64,000 nt of DNA from Amycolatopsis sp. FBCC-B4732 (GTDB lineage: Bacteria > Actinomycetota > Actinomycetes > Mycobacteriales > Pseudonocardiaceae). The position numbers and the translations under genes are program-made. The notes under the pieces were generated by a model. It worked only from the letters and a program-made list of their open reading frames with translations. It was not told the DNA's origin and did no database searches. The stretch spans positions 372,001 through 436,000 of the forward strand of contig NZ_CP095376.1 of NCBI RefSeq assembly GCF_023008405.1, in the 5' to 3' direction. The stretch's first letter is position 1. Every line of letters starts with the position of its first letter. Shown one piece after another: positions 19,203 to 26,906 of the stretch.

Positions 19203-19221
19203 CTAGGTCACCGTAACCTAG
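19203..19221. promoter_or_regulatory. Candidate PadR operator overlapping the operon start
   Basis: CTAGGTCACCGTAACCTAG is a 19 bp inverted repeat with one mismatched pair about the centre. It touches the GTG start of padR. On the minus strand it contains TAGGTT, a TANNNT-type -10 about 13 nt from the start codon. A repressor bound here would block the promoter directly. Confidence 0.55.
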
Positions 19222-19325
19222 TCCTTGGTGACCCGGCAATGGCTCACGGTGACAGGTGGGCGGAAACTTTCCGTTACGGCGGTGACATGGAGTGATCGTT
19301 CAGGTGACTCTCGTGCTCGGCCGCC

Positions 19326-20348
19326 TCAGCACGCGGGGCGGTGCATCTGCGCGGCACCCGAGGTGTCGAGCCGGATGGCGTCGCTGCGGGGCACGATCAC
19401 GGCCGTGCCGGTGCTTGCGCTCCAGCCGGACGGGACGAACAGGTACTGATCGCCCGACTGCATGATCAGCTTGAGCCCGTCGTACCGGTACTTGAACGCG
19501 GCTTCCCGGTTCTTGCAGTCCGTCCTGGTCACGCCCGGCGCGGAGATGCTCAGATCTTTTTCGGTGTACAACGCGATATCGGGATAGCTCGCGAGACTTT
19601 CCAGTACTTGCTCGCCCCGGCGGGACCCGACCGAAGCGGAATAGTCGGCGGCGGCCCAGAACAGGCCGACGACCACCAGGAGAAAAACCGCCGACCACTC
19701 CCAGAAGACGGTGAATTCCGGTGTGGGCGCTTCTTTGCTGTTCGCGCGGTTCCGGTACAGGTGTGCGGCGGCCGTCAAGCAGAGGATGCCGCAGCTCAGG
19801 CCGAGTCCGGGAAGGGTGGGGACCTCTTCGAGGCCGGCGGGGTCGGCGATACCGACCGCGGCCAGCGCCAGGAGTCCCGAGCCGATGAGGACGGCTGCGC
19901 TCCCGGCGATCCACGTGCCGGCCTTCCGGTTTCTCCGGAGCAGCAGCTTGATCGCCGGGTGGACGATCCAGGCGGTGGCCAGGACCGCGACGGCCAAGGT
20001 GGTCAGGGGGACGAAAAGCCCGTCCGCGCTGCGAAGGAGGTAGTCCTGGGTGGTGAACTTCATCACCGTGTAGTCGACGCCGAAGGTTCTGAGGAACCAG
20101 TAGGCGTGCAAGAGGCCGAAGTAGTACATCAGTGCCGTGAGTGCCGCGGTGGGTCCGATCGCCGCGGCGATCGCCTTCAAGGTGGAAGCCGGTGTGCCGG
20201 GGAAGCCGGACGGCGGTCCGGCGACGTCCGTCGTCCCGGGTTCGGAGGTCCTGCTCGGGTTCGGCTCTGGCTCTGGCGCCGGTGGAACGGGTGGCGGATC
20301 TTCCTGGTGGAGTTCGGGTTCTTCTCCGGAACTTTCGTCCGGCTTCAC
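19326..20348 (-). CDS. Multi-pass membrane protein of unknown function
   Basis: A 340 aa protein I do not recognise. Residues 1-50 are acidic and Pro-rich (EEPELHQEDPPPVPPAPEPEP). About five hydrophobic segments follow: IAAAIGPTAALTALMYYFGLL, GLFVPLTTLAVAVLATAWIV, IAGSAAVLIGSGLLALAAVGI, LSCGILCLTAAAHLY and FLLVVVGLFWAAADY. A soluble C-terminal domain of about 100 residues follows the last one. The GTG start overlaps the stop of the upstream lipoprotein gene by 4 bp (GTGA), so the two are coupled and probably act together at the cell surface. Confidence 0.7.
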   Translation of the reverse strand: MKPDESSGEEPELHQEDPPPVPPAPEPEPNPSRTSEPGTTDVAGPPSGFPGTPASTLKAIAAAIGPTAALTALMYYFGLLHAYWFLRTFGVDYTVMKFTTQDYLLRSADGLFVPLTTLAVAVLATAWIVHPAIKLLLRRNRKAGTWIAGSAAVLIGSGLLALAAVGIADPAGLEEVPTLPGLGLSCGILCLTAAAHLYRNRANSKEAPTPEFTVFWEWSAVFLLVVVGLFWAAADYSASVGSRRGEQVLESLASYPDIALYTEKDLSISAPGVTRTDCKNREAAFKYRYDGLKLIMQSGDQYLFVPSGWSASTGTAVIVPRSDAIRLDTSGAAQMHRPAC

Positions 20349-20983
20349 GGCGCAGGGGTCTGTGAGGCGCCCGAATCGCTCGACGGCGCGGGCCCCGTGC
20401 ACAACGACCACAAGACCAGCGTGATTTCGCTGCCGCGGCTGGTGGTCACGTACGAACGACCGCCTTCGTCCTTGGCTCCCCGGACGAAGTGGACCCGGTT
20501 GCACGAGTCCGGGTTGTCGTTGGCCGGGTCGTCGTCGACCGCTTTGCCGATGGTGAGGCACAGTGTGCCGTCACCGCAGGACTCCCTGATGATCGAGCTC
20601 AATTGCCGTTCGGCTACTTCGAATTCCTTGAAGAAGAGCCCGTCCAGCGGCAGGGGAACCCGGATCGGCGCCGGAACCGTGTTGTTGCTGTGACTGCTCG
20701 GCCCCGGGGGCGGTGGGGCACCGGGTGTCGGTGCGCCGGGTCCGGCGGGCGGTGTGGCGGAGTGGGGAACGGTGACGCCATGATCGTTGTCCGCCGCGGC
20801 TGTCGGCGGGGTCGTGGGGTGTGCTGTGGTCGCGAGGGTCGACGCCGCCGTTGTTGTCGCCGACGGTCCGGGTTCGGAAACCGTGTTGTTCTTGACCGGG
20901 CTTCCGCAAGAGGTCAGCCATGCGGCCACGCTGATGCAAAAGATCAGTCCGGGTGTTGCTTTGGTGCGGGTTCTGATCATCAT
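20345..20983 (-). CDS. Putative lipoprotein with Thr/Pro-rich linker
   Basis: A 212 aa predicted lipoprotein. The signal sequence FCISVAAWLTSCGS ends in a lipobox (L-T-S-C) at about residue 26. Residues 30-105 are a Thr/Ala/Pro-rich linker typical of surface tethers. The C-terminal domain of about 100 residues includes LFFKEFEVAERQLSSI and four cysteines (ESCGDGTLC, DSCNR, LWSLC) that could form two disulfides. No family is recognised. Two tandem ATGs start the frame. It is co-translated with the membrane protein downstream. Confidence 0.7.
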   Translation of the reverse strand: MMIRTRTKATPGLIFCISVAAWLTSCGSPVKNNTVSEPGPSATTTAASTLATTAHPTTPPTAAADNDHGVTVPHSATPPAGPGAPTPGAPPPPGPSSHSNNTVPAPIRVPLPLDGLFFKEFEVAERQLSSIIRESCGDGTLCLTIGKAVDDDPANDNPDSCNRVHFVRGAKDEGGRSYVTTSRGSEITLVLWSLCTGPAPSSDSGASQTPAP

Positions 20984-21139
20984 TTAGACGAGTTTCGCTC
21001 GGATTCGATCAATGTGGTTGTGCTATTCGAATGAATCGTTTACCGGCGGGGTCGTGTTGCGCTTTTCGGCAACCTCACTCGAACGGACCATCGGCCGTCG
21101 TCTGCGCGGCTCGTGTGCACACCGTGCTCGACCGGGTGC

Positions 21140-21187
21140 TCGACGTGAGCCCTCGTCCTGTGTAGCGTTGTAAGCAGCTGCTTACAA
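21140..21187 (+). promoter_or_regulatory. Promoter with a perfect 20 bp palindromic operator before the second P450
   Basis: TCGACG (21140-21145), 17 bp, TAGCGT (21163-21168) form a plausible promoter. Directly after it, overlapping the last base of the -10, is TTGTAAGCAGCTGCTTACAA (21168-21187), a perfect palindrome covering the expected transcription start. Size and symmetry are those of TetR-family operators. It lies 22 bp before the P450 ATG. No regulator gene is adjacent. Confidence 0.6.
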
Positions 21188-21209
21188 ACCTGGAGCACGG
21201 GGGTTCCGC

Positions 21210-22400
21210 ATGACAGTCACCCACACCGAGCCGCTCTCGTACCCCTTCAACGAGGAGGCGGGCCTCGACCTCAACGAGGCCTACGCGGCCGCTCGGGCAG
21301 GCGAAGGCATGGTCCGGGTGAAGATGACCTACGGGGAGCCGGCGTGGCTGGCCACCCGGTACGCCGACGCCCGGCTCGTGCTGGGCGACCGGCGGTTTTC
21401 GCGCGCGATGGAGAAGGAGAAGGACGCGCCGCGGCGCATGCCGGTGCAGCGGGACGGCGGGATCCTGCAGATGGACCCGCCGGACCACACGCGGCTGCGG
21501 ACGCTGGTCGCGAAGGCGTTCACCATGCGCCGCGTCGAACTCCTGCGGCCGCGCGTCGCTTCGCTGGCTTCGGAGCTGATCGCGGACATGAAGGCGGCCG
21601 GCGCGCCCGCCGACCTCGTCGATGCCTACGCGCTGCCCATCCCGGTCGCGGTGATCTGCGAGCTGCTCGGCGTCCCGGTCGCCGACCGGCCGAAGTTCCG
21701 CGTGTGGAGCGACGCCGCGCTGTCCACCAGCGGGCTCACGCCCGAGGAGTTCGAGCGCAACCGCGAGGAGCTGCGCGACTACATGCGCGGCCTGATCGCC
21801 GAGCACCGCGCGGCGCCGCAGGACGACCTGATGACCGCGCTCATCGAGGCCCGCGACGTCCGCGACCGGCTGACCGAGCTGGAGCTCGTCGACCTCTGCG
21901 TCGGCATCCTCGTCGCCGGGCACGAGACGACCGCGAGCCAGATCCCCAACTTCGTCTACGCGCTGCAGGACCAGCACGAGCACTGGGAGCGGCTGGTCGC
22001 CGAGCCGGACCTGATCCCGGCCGCCGTCGAGGAGCTGCTGCGGTTCGTCCCGCTCGGCGCGGGCGCCGGCTTCGCCCGTTACGCCACCGAAGACGTCGAG
22101 GTCGGCGGGGTGCTCGTGCGCGCGGGGGAGCCGGTGCTGGTCGCGGTCGGCGCGGCCAACCGCGACGGCCTGCAGTTCGACGACGCCGAGGAACTGCGCT
22201 TCGACCGCGGGGACAACCACCACCTCGGCTTCGGCCACGGCGTCCACCACTGCCTCGGCGCGCCCCTCGCGCGGCTCGAACTGCAGGAGGCGCTGCGCGC
22301 GTTGGTCACCGAGATGCCGGGCCTGCACCTGGCCGGCGATATCGTGTGGAAGACGCAGATGCTCGTCCGCGGACCGCGGTCGATGCCGATCGGATGGTGA
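21210..22400 (+). CDS. Cytochrome P450 (second)
   Basis: A 396 aa P450 mono-oxygenase distinct from the one at 17482. I-helix motif GILVAGHETTASQ is near residue 236, ExxR is in VEELLRFVPL, and the heme loop FGHGVHHCLGAPLAR has Cys near 347. The early LQMDPPDHTRLRTLV is the C-helix heme-propionate contact. It resembles CYP105/107-like enzymes of natural product tailoring; the substrate is unknown. GGAG lies about 11 nt before the ATG. A ferredoxin gene overlaps or abuts its stop. A perfect palindrome upstream indicates ligand-controlled expression. Confidence 0.94.
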   Translation: MTVTHTEPLSYPFNEEAGLDLNEAYAAARAGEGMVRVKMTYGEPAWLATRYADARLVLGDRRFSRAMEKEKDAPRRMPVQRDGGILQMDPPDHTRLRTLVAKAFTMRRVELLRPRVASLASELIADMKAAGAPADLVDAYALPIPVAVICELLGVPVADRPKFRVWSDAALSTSGLTPEEFERNREELRDYMRGLIAEHRAAPQDDLMTALIEARDVRDRLTELELVDLCVGILVAGHETTASQIPNFVYALQDQHEHWERLVAEPDLIPAAVEELLRFVPLGAGAGFARYATEDVEVGGVLVRAGEPVLVAVGAANRDGLQFDDAEELRFDRGDNHHLGFGHGVHHCLGAPLARLELQEALRALVTEMPGLHLAGDIVWKTQMLVRGPRSMPIGW

Positions 22401-22402
22401 CG

Positions 22403-22618
22403 ATGAGCTGGGACGTGCAGATCGACGAACAGACCTGCATCGGGTCGGGCATGTGCGCCGCCCTGATGCCGGAGGTGTTCGCACTCGACGGCGCTGTCGC
22501 GCACACGCTGACGTCGTCGGTCGACGGCGACGAAACGGTGCTCGACGCGGCGGACTCATGCCCGGCGATGGCCATCACGGTGACCGACGGCGGCCGCGAG
22601 ATCGGCCCGCGGCCCTAG
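22403..22618 (+). CDS. 3Fe-4S ferredoxin paired with the second P450
   Basis: A 71 aa ferredoxin with cluster cysteines at positions 12, 18 and 53 (TCIGSGMC, SCPAMA). It is expected to reduce the adjacent P450. The start is ambiguous: ATG 22403 gives the usual spacing to the first cysteine, while GTG 22397 overlaps the P450 stop (GTGA) and would add two residues. Its stop codon shares a CTAG with the stop of the leftward mtnA gene (22615-22618), leaving no room for a terminator between them. Confidence 0.9.
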   Translation: MSWDVQIDEQTCIGSGMCAALMPEVFALDGAVAHTLTSSVDGDETVLDAADSCPAMAITVTDGGREIGPRP

Positions 22619-23580
22619 GGCGCCAGGCGCCCCCGCTCGGTCACCACGGCCGTGATCAGGTCGAACGGGGTGACGTCGAAGGCGGGGTTGAACACCTCGG
22701 TGCCCGGTGGCGTGACCGGGGTTCCGGCGTACTCGGTGAGTTCGCGGGCATCGCGTTCTTCGATCGCGATGCCCGCGCCGTCCGCCAGCTGCTCGTCCAC
22801 AGTGGACGAAGGCGCGACCACGACGAACGGGACGCCGTGGTGCCGGGCGGCGATCGCCAGGCCGTAGGTGCCGATCTTGTTGGCGACGTCGCCGTTCGTC
22901 GCGATCCGGTCGGCGCCGACCAGTACGCAGTCGACCATCCCGCGCGCCATGGCGGCCGCGGCCGCCGAGTCGGGCTGGACGCGGTGGGGGACGCCGGCCT
23001 GCGCCAGCTCCCACGCCGTCAGCCGGGCGCCTTGGAGCAGCGGACGCGTCTCGTCGACGAGGACCTCTTCGACGAGCCCGCGTTCGTGCAGGTGCCAGAC
23101 GACGCCGAGCGCGCTGCCCCAGCCGACGGTCGCGAGGCGCCCCGCGTTGCAGTGGCTCAGCAACCGCAACGGCCGGCGCGGGCACTCCGCGAGCACGATC
23201 TCGGCGGCGTGCGCGGAAGCCGTCTTGTTGAGCTCTTCGTCCTCGGTCAGCAGGGCCAGCGCCTCGGCGAGGACGGCGTCCGCGCCCTGGTCGAGCTTGG
23301 CGAGCGCCCGCCGGACGCCCCAGGCGAGGTTGACCGCGGTCGGGCGCGCGTGCGCGATCAGCTCGGCGTCCGCCTCGACGTCACCACCCAGCCGGGCGGC
23401 CAGCGCGACCCCGAGCGCCCCGGCGGCCCCGAGCGCGGGCGCCCCGCGGACGGCGAGCCGCTTGACGGCGTCGACGAGCTCACCGACCGTCCGCAGCTCG
23501 AGCAGCCGGTAGTCCCCGGGCAGCGCCGTCTGGTCGATGATGACGACGGCGCCGTCGGCCCAGTCGATCGTCCTGCGCAC
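22615..23580 (-). CDS. mtnA: S-methyl-5-thioribose-1-phosphate isomerase
   Basis: A 321 aa enzyme of the methionine salvage pathway. It converts methylthioribose-1-phosphate to methylthioribulose-1-phosphate and belongs to the eIF2B-alpha-like fold. Visible are RGAPALGAAGALG near residue 45, the catalytic Cys144 in LLSHCNAGRLATVG and Asp224 in LVGADRIATNGDVANKIGTY. Start is GTG preceded by GGGAGGG at 4 nt. Other salvage genes (mtnK, mtnB) are not nearby. A related aldose-1-phosphate isomerase is the main alternative, but the Cys/Asp context favours MtnA. Confidence 0.92.
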   Translation of the reverse strand: MRRTIDWADGAVVIIDQTALPGDYRLLELRTVGELVDAVKRLAVRGAPALGAAGALGVALAARLGGDVEADAELIAHARPTAVNLAWGVRRALAKLDQGADAVLAEALALLTEDEELNKTASAHAAEIVLAECPRRPLRLLSHCNAGRLATVGWGSALGVVWHLHERGLVEEVLVDETRPLLQGARLTAWELAQAGVPHRVQPDSAAAAAMARGMVDCVLVGADRIATNGDVANKIGTYGLAIAARHHGVPFVVVAPSSTVDEQLADGAGIAIEERDARELTEYAGTPVTPPGTEVFNPAFDVTPFDLITAVVTERGRLAP

Positions 23581-23624
23581 GAAACCCTCCCGCGAAATCC
23601 GGTTGCCGCACTGGTGAAGATGCG

Positions 23625-24026
23625 GTGGTGACCATTGAACGGCAGAACCCGCCCGGCCTGCACACGCCGCCGGGCTACCACCACGTGACGGTGACCACGG
23701 CGACGCGCACGGTCCACCTGGCCGGTCAGTGCCCGCTCACCGCCGACGGCTCGGTGGTCGAGGGCGGCGTGCTCGCCCAGGCCGACCAGGTGGCCGCCAA
23801 CACGGCGGCCGCGCTGGCGTTCGCCGGCGCCGGACCGGCCGACGTGGTCCGCACGGTGATCTACGTGGTGACCACCGACCGCGAGACGCTCTCGGCGGTG
23901 TGGGCGCGGCTGACGGCGTCCCCGATCGGCGAGGCGTTCAGCTCGGCGAGCACCTTGCTGGGTGTCGCCCAGCTGGGGTTCCCGGGCCAGCTGGTGGAAC
24001 TGGACGTGACGGCCGCGCTCGCCTGA
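23625..24026 (+). CDS. RidA (YjgF/YER057c/UK114) family protein
   Basis: A 133 aa trimeric-fold protein. RidA members hydrolyse reactive enamine/imine intermediates from PLP enzymes and protect against 2-aminoacrylate. Motifs include VHLAGQCPLTADGSVVEGG, QADQVAANTAAAL and LDVTAALA at the end. The usual Arg of archetypal RidA (in IPxR or VEIxA-xAP) is not clearly present, so it may be one of the Rid subfamilies of unknown substrate. Start is GTG 23625 or the next codon GTG. It is divergent from mtnA. Confidence 0.85.
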   Translation: MVTIERQNPPGLHTPPGYHHVTVTTATRTVHLAGQCPLTADGSVVEGGVLAQADQVAANTAAALAFAGAGPADVVRTVIYVVTTDRETLSAVWARLTASPIGEAFSSASTLLGVAQLGFPGQLVELDVTAALA

Positions 24027-24032
24027 CGGCGT

Positions 24033-24827
24033 TCAGAGTCCGGCCATCAGGTCCGTTTCCGTGATCCCCGGCCCCTGTCCCCACCGGATGAACCACTCCG
24101 TGCCGAAGGCGAACGCGAAGGCGTCATCCGGCATCGCCAGCATGAACATCTCCTCGCTGATCTGACTGGGGTGCGCCCGCATCGCCGCCCGTTTGACCGA
24201 CGAGTACTTCGCCACGTCGACCGCCGCCGTGATTTCCGCTTCCGGTTTGCCGAACTCGACGTTCTCCGGCGGTTTCGGGGCCGCCTCCGGCGGCATCAGG
24301 CCCTGCTCGACCGCCGCTTCGAAGCCGCGTTGCATGAATTCGCGGTTGAACGTCGCCTGGAAGACGCGGCCGGTGCCGGCCAGCTCGGCCGCGCGCATGC
24401 CGACGCGGTGGACCTGGATGTGGTCCGGGTGGCCGTAATCGCCGTTGTCGTCGTAGACCGTCAGGACGTCGGCCGATTCCTCGCGCAGGATCGCCGCGAG
24501 CTGCTCGGCCGCCTTTTCGACGTCGGCGCGCCAGAAGCACGACGGGTCGTCGTTCGTCGGTTCGCCCATCATCCCGGAGTCGCGGTAGCCCAGGAACTCG
24601 ACGCGTTCGACCCCGAGGATCGCCGCGGCCGCGTGCGCCTCCTGGACCCGCCGGTCCTCGAGTTTCTCGCCCTCGGCGAGGAAGCCGTCGGGAACCTCGC
24701 CGACTTCGCCCTTGGTGGCGACGACGAGCACGACCCGGTGCCCGTCCTCGACGGCTTTGCGCATGACGCCCGCGGTGCGGAGGCACTCGTCGTCCGGGTG
24801 GGCGTGGAAGGTGACCAGTGTTGCCAT
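24033..24827 (-). CDS. PIG-L family deacetylase (mycothiol-type)
   Basis: A 264 aa zinc-dependent N-deacetylase of the PIG-L/LmbE family, which in actinomycetes includes MshB (mycothiol synthesis) and Mca (mycothiol S-conjugate amidase). Zinc motif AHPDDE lies at residues 9-14, and GDYGHPDHIQVHRVG holds the third ligand. KGEVGEVPDGFL and YRDSGMMGEPTNDDP are the substrate-lid segments seen in Mca-like proteins. The ATG at 24827 was chosen since the sequence before it lacks homology. It is divergent from a DinB-fold gene, another family associated with mycothiol. Which substrate it uses is inferred. Confidence 0.87.
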   Translation of the reverse strand: MATLVTFHAHPDDECLRTAGVMRKAVEDGHRVVLVVATKGEVGEVPDGFLAEGEKLEDRRVQEAHAAAAILGVERVEFLGYRDSGMMGEPTNDDPSCFWRADVEKAAEQLAAILREESADVLTVYDDNGDYGHPDHIQVHRVGMRAAELAGTGRVFQATFNREFMQRGFEAAVEQGLMPPEAAPKPPENVEFGKPEAEITAAVDVAKYSSVKRAAMRAHPSQISEEMFMLAMPDDAFAFAFGTEWFIRWGQGPGITETDLMAGL

Positions 24828-24909
24828 GACTGCGACGCTACCGAAAGGGTCCGACAAATTCCGCTCGCCGCCGTGCGCCGGTTTTCGTCGGTGGGTGCCG
24901 CTAGCGTCC

Positions 24910-25398
24910 GTGCCCGTGACCGACGACGAGAAGAGCACGCTGCTGGCGTTCCTGCGGGCGCAGCGCGAAAGCGTTCTGGCGATCCTCGACGGGCTCGGGG
25001 AGGAGGAGCTGACGAGGCCGGTCCTGCCGTCCGGCTGGACGTCGCTCGGCATGGTGGAGCACCTGGGGTACGCCGAGCGGCACTGGTTCCAGGAGATCGT
25101 CACCGGCTCGGCGGATCCCCTGCCCTGGCCGGACGACCACCGGCCGCTGACCACGCCACGGCGTCCGGAGGCCGTTTTCGCGTTCTACCGCGAGCAGTGC
25201 CGCCGGTCCGACGAGGTGTTCGCGGCGACGCCGTTGTCGACGCCGCCGCGGGCGCGCCACCCGGGTTCGCTCGGCGCGGAGATCACCGACCTGCGCGGGG
25301 TGGTGCTCCACGTCATCGAGGAGACGGCGCGGCACGCGGGCCACCTCGACGCGGCGCGCGAGCTGCTCGACGGCCGCACCGGGCTGGGGCCGCGTTAG
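24910..25398 (+). CDS. DinB/DUF664 superfamily protein
   Basis: A 162 aa four-helix DinB-like protein. The DUF664 branch contains metal-dependent thiol transferases thought to use mycothiol in actinomycetes. Metal-site histidines are visible in MVEHLGYAERHWF and VLHVIEETARHAGHLDAARELLDGRTG. Two GTG codons (24910, 24916) can start it; neither has a clear ribosome-binding site. The PIG-L deacetylase is divergent, 82 bp away, which fits a shared detoxification role. The stop overlaps the Fpg/Nei stop tail-to-tail (TTAG). Confidence 0.82.
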   Translation: MPVTDDEKSTLLAFLRAQRESVLAILDGLGEEELTRPVLPSGWTSLGMVEHLGYAERHWFQEIVTGSADPLPWPDDHRPLTTPRRPEAVFAFYREQCRRSDEVFAATPLSTPPRARHPGSLGAEITDLRGVVLHVIEETARHAGHLDAARELLDGRTGLGPR

Positions 25399-26189
25399 CC
25401 GGTCTGTTCCTTCGAGCACCACCAGGTCGAGCGGCCGCCGACGGTGCCGTGCGCCATTTCGGCACCGCACCGCGGGCAGTGGTCCCCGGCCCGGCGGTGG
25501 CCGATGATCTCGCCGGTGTGCACGCCACCGTGCTTGATCGCGGCGCGCAACGCCTTCCGCAGCGCCTTGTGGAGGCCGGTGAGCTCGTCGTCGTCCAGGT
25601 CGTTGACCGGTCGTGCCGGGCTCAGCGCGGCTTGCCAGAGGGTCTCGTCGGCCAGCAGGTTCCCGATCCCGGCGACGACGGACTGGTCCAGCAGCCGGGC
25701 CTTGAGCGGCGCCCGCCCCCGCCCGACGCGCTCGCGGAAGTCTTGGCGCGAGATCTCCCCGGCGTCCGGCCCGAGCGCGTCGAGATCGGGATCGAGCCGC
25801 ACCCGGCTGAGCCGCCGGGTGTCGAAGAGCCGCAGCTGTTCGCCGTCGGCGAAGGTGATCGCGAACCGGAACCACTCGGGCTTCTCGTCGCGATCACGCC
25901 GCCGCCGGGGTGGCCCGCTCTCGTCGCCGAACCGCAGCTGCCCGGCCATCCCCAGGTGCAGGCCGAGCGTGGGACCGGGTTTCCCGCGGCCGTTTTCGGT
26001 TTCACACCACAGGGTTTTCCCCCGCCGGTGCGCTTCGGTGAGCTTGCCGCCCCGCAGCGCGCTCCGGATGTCCCCGGGCGCGTGCGGGCGGCAGACCCAG
26101 TCGTCGTGGTCGTCGACCTCCCGGATCTTCCGCCCGAGCGCCCCGGCGAGGACTTGGCGGGCGAGTTCCACTTCGGGCAGTTCCGGCAT
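25395..26189 (-). CDS. Fpg/Nei family DNA glycosylase with altered zinc finger
   Basis: A 264 aa bifunctional glycosylase/AP lyase for oxidised bases. N-terminal MPELPEVE gives the Pro2 nucleophile and Glu3, and RGKTLW holds the catalytic Lys58. The H2TH domain is in the middle (LLDQSVVAGIGNLLADETLW). The C-terminal zinc finger reads CPRCG...STWWCSKEQTG: three cysteines remain and the fourth is Glu. The protein ends directly there, so either the finger uses another ligand or the fold is weakened. It lies 38 bp downstream of an OGG-fold glycosylase gene, same strand, suggesting a repair operon. Confidence 0.92.
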   Translation of the reverse strand: MPELPEVELARQVLAGALGRKIREVDDHDDWVCRPHAPGDIRSALRGGKLTEAHRRGKTLWCETENGRGKPGPTLGLHLGMAGQLRFGDESGPPRRRRDRDEKPEWFRFAITFADGEQLRLFDTRRLSRVRLDPDLDALGPDAGEISRQDFRERVGRGRAPLKARLLDQSVVAGIGNLLADETLWQAALSPARPVNDLDDDELTGLHKALRKALRAAIKHGGVHTGEIIGHRRAGDHCPRCGAEMAHGTVGGRSTWWCSKEQTG

Positions 26190-26227
26190 CGCCCCAGTCT
26201 GCCGACTGCGGCGGGGGTTCGCAGAAG

Positions 26228-26866
26228 TCAGGCGGTCCAGGCACCGGTGAACAGGGCCATCTCGACGCGGTCCGGTTCGTTGCCGTACTCCGGGCGCCGG
26301 GCCTGCTCGGCGGCCCAGCGCAGGTAGTCCGACCAGGTGCTGCTCCACCACGCCGTGGTGTACTTCCAGGCCGGGCCCGCCTCCTCGGGCAGGCGCCTCG
26401 CCACGACCCTGTCCAGGATCAGCGGCTGGACGCCCCCTTCGCCGCGGCGGTACCCGGCGAAGTAGAGAAGCTTCGTGAAGAACGCCGCCCCGAGGCCGCG
26501 GACCTTCGCGGTGGTGCCGAACCGTTCGTAGCTGTCGAGCAGCACGTCCGGGGTGACGTCCGCCCGGAGTCCGGCCAGCGCCGCTTCCAGGCGTTCGGCC
26601 GCGCCCGGCTGTTCCAGGACCCGGCTGGTCCGGTGGGGCCCGTAGCCGCGGATCCCGTGGCCCCACGCCAGTACCCCGGCCGTGAACTGCAGGGCCGGAA
26701 CGTCCAGCGCCCGCCAGCGATCCGCGAGTGCGAACACGTCGGCACGCCGGACCTCGCCGTCGAGCGCGAAGTCTTCCGGCCACGCGCCGGGCGGGAGCCG
26801 GGCCGCCCACCGCTGCGGGTCGACCAGGATGGCCTCGGGTTCGCCGGGCAGAGCAACGTGGGGCAT
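26228..26866 (-). CDS. 8-oxoguanine DNA glycosylase OGG-fold protein
   Basis: A 212 aa protein resembling the HhH-type OGG-fold family of actinomycetes. Supporting segments are GHGIRGYGPHRTSRVLE, FGTTAKVRGLGAAFFTKLLYFAGY and PLILDRVVARRL. The lysine in FFTKLLYF and the aspartate in LILD fit the Schiff-base Lys and activating Asp of HhH-GPD glycosylases; this is read by analogy. The start at ATG 26866 has no good ribosome-binding site. An upstream continuation to about 26905 without ATG is possible. It lies between a VOC gene (40 bp upstream) and Fpg/Nei. Confidence 0.7.
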   Translation of the reverse strand: MPHVALPGEPEAILVDPQRWAARLPPGAWPEDFALDGEVRRADVFALADRWRALDVPALQFTAGVLAWGHGIRGYGPHRTSRVLEQPGAAERLEAALAGLRADVTPDVLLDSYERFGTTAKVRGLGAAFFTKLLYFAGYRRGEGGVQPLILDRVVARRLPEEAGPAWKYTTAWWSSTWSDYLRWAAEQARRPEYGNEPDRVEMALFTGAWTA

Positions 26867-26906
26867 GAGCAGGTAGTCGGGTTTCCGGCTCCGCTCATTA
26901 CACGGT

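Noticed and set aside
15740..22618. Complete antibiotic biosynthesis cluster around the two P450s
   Set aside because: No polyketide, peptide or terpene synthase is present; only tailoring-type enzymes and regulators.
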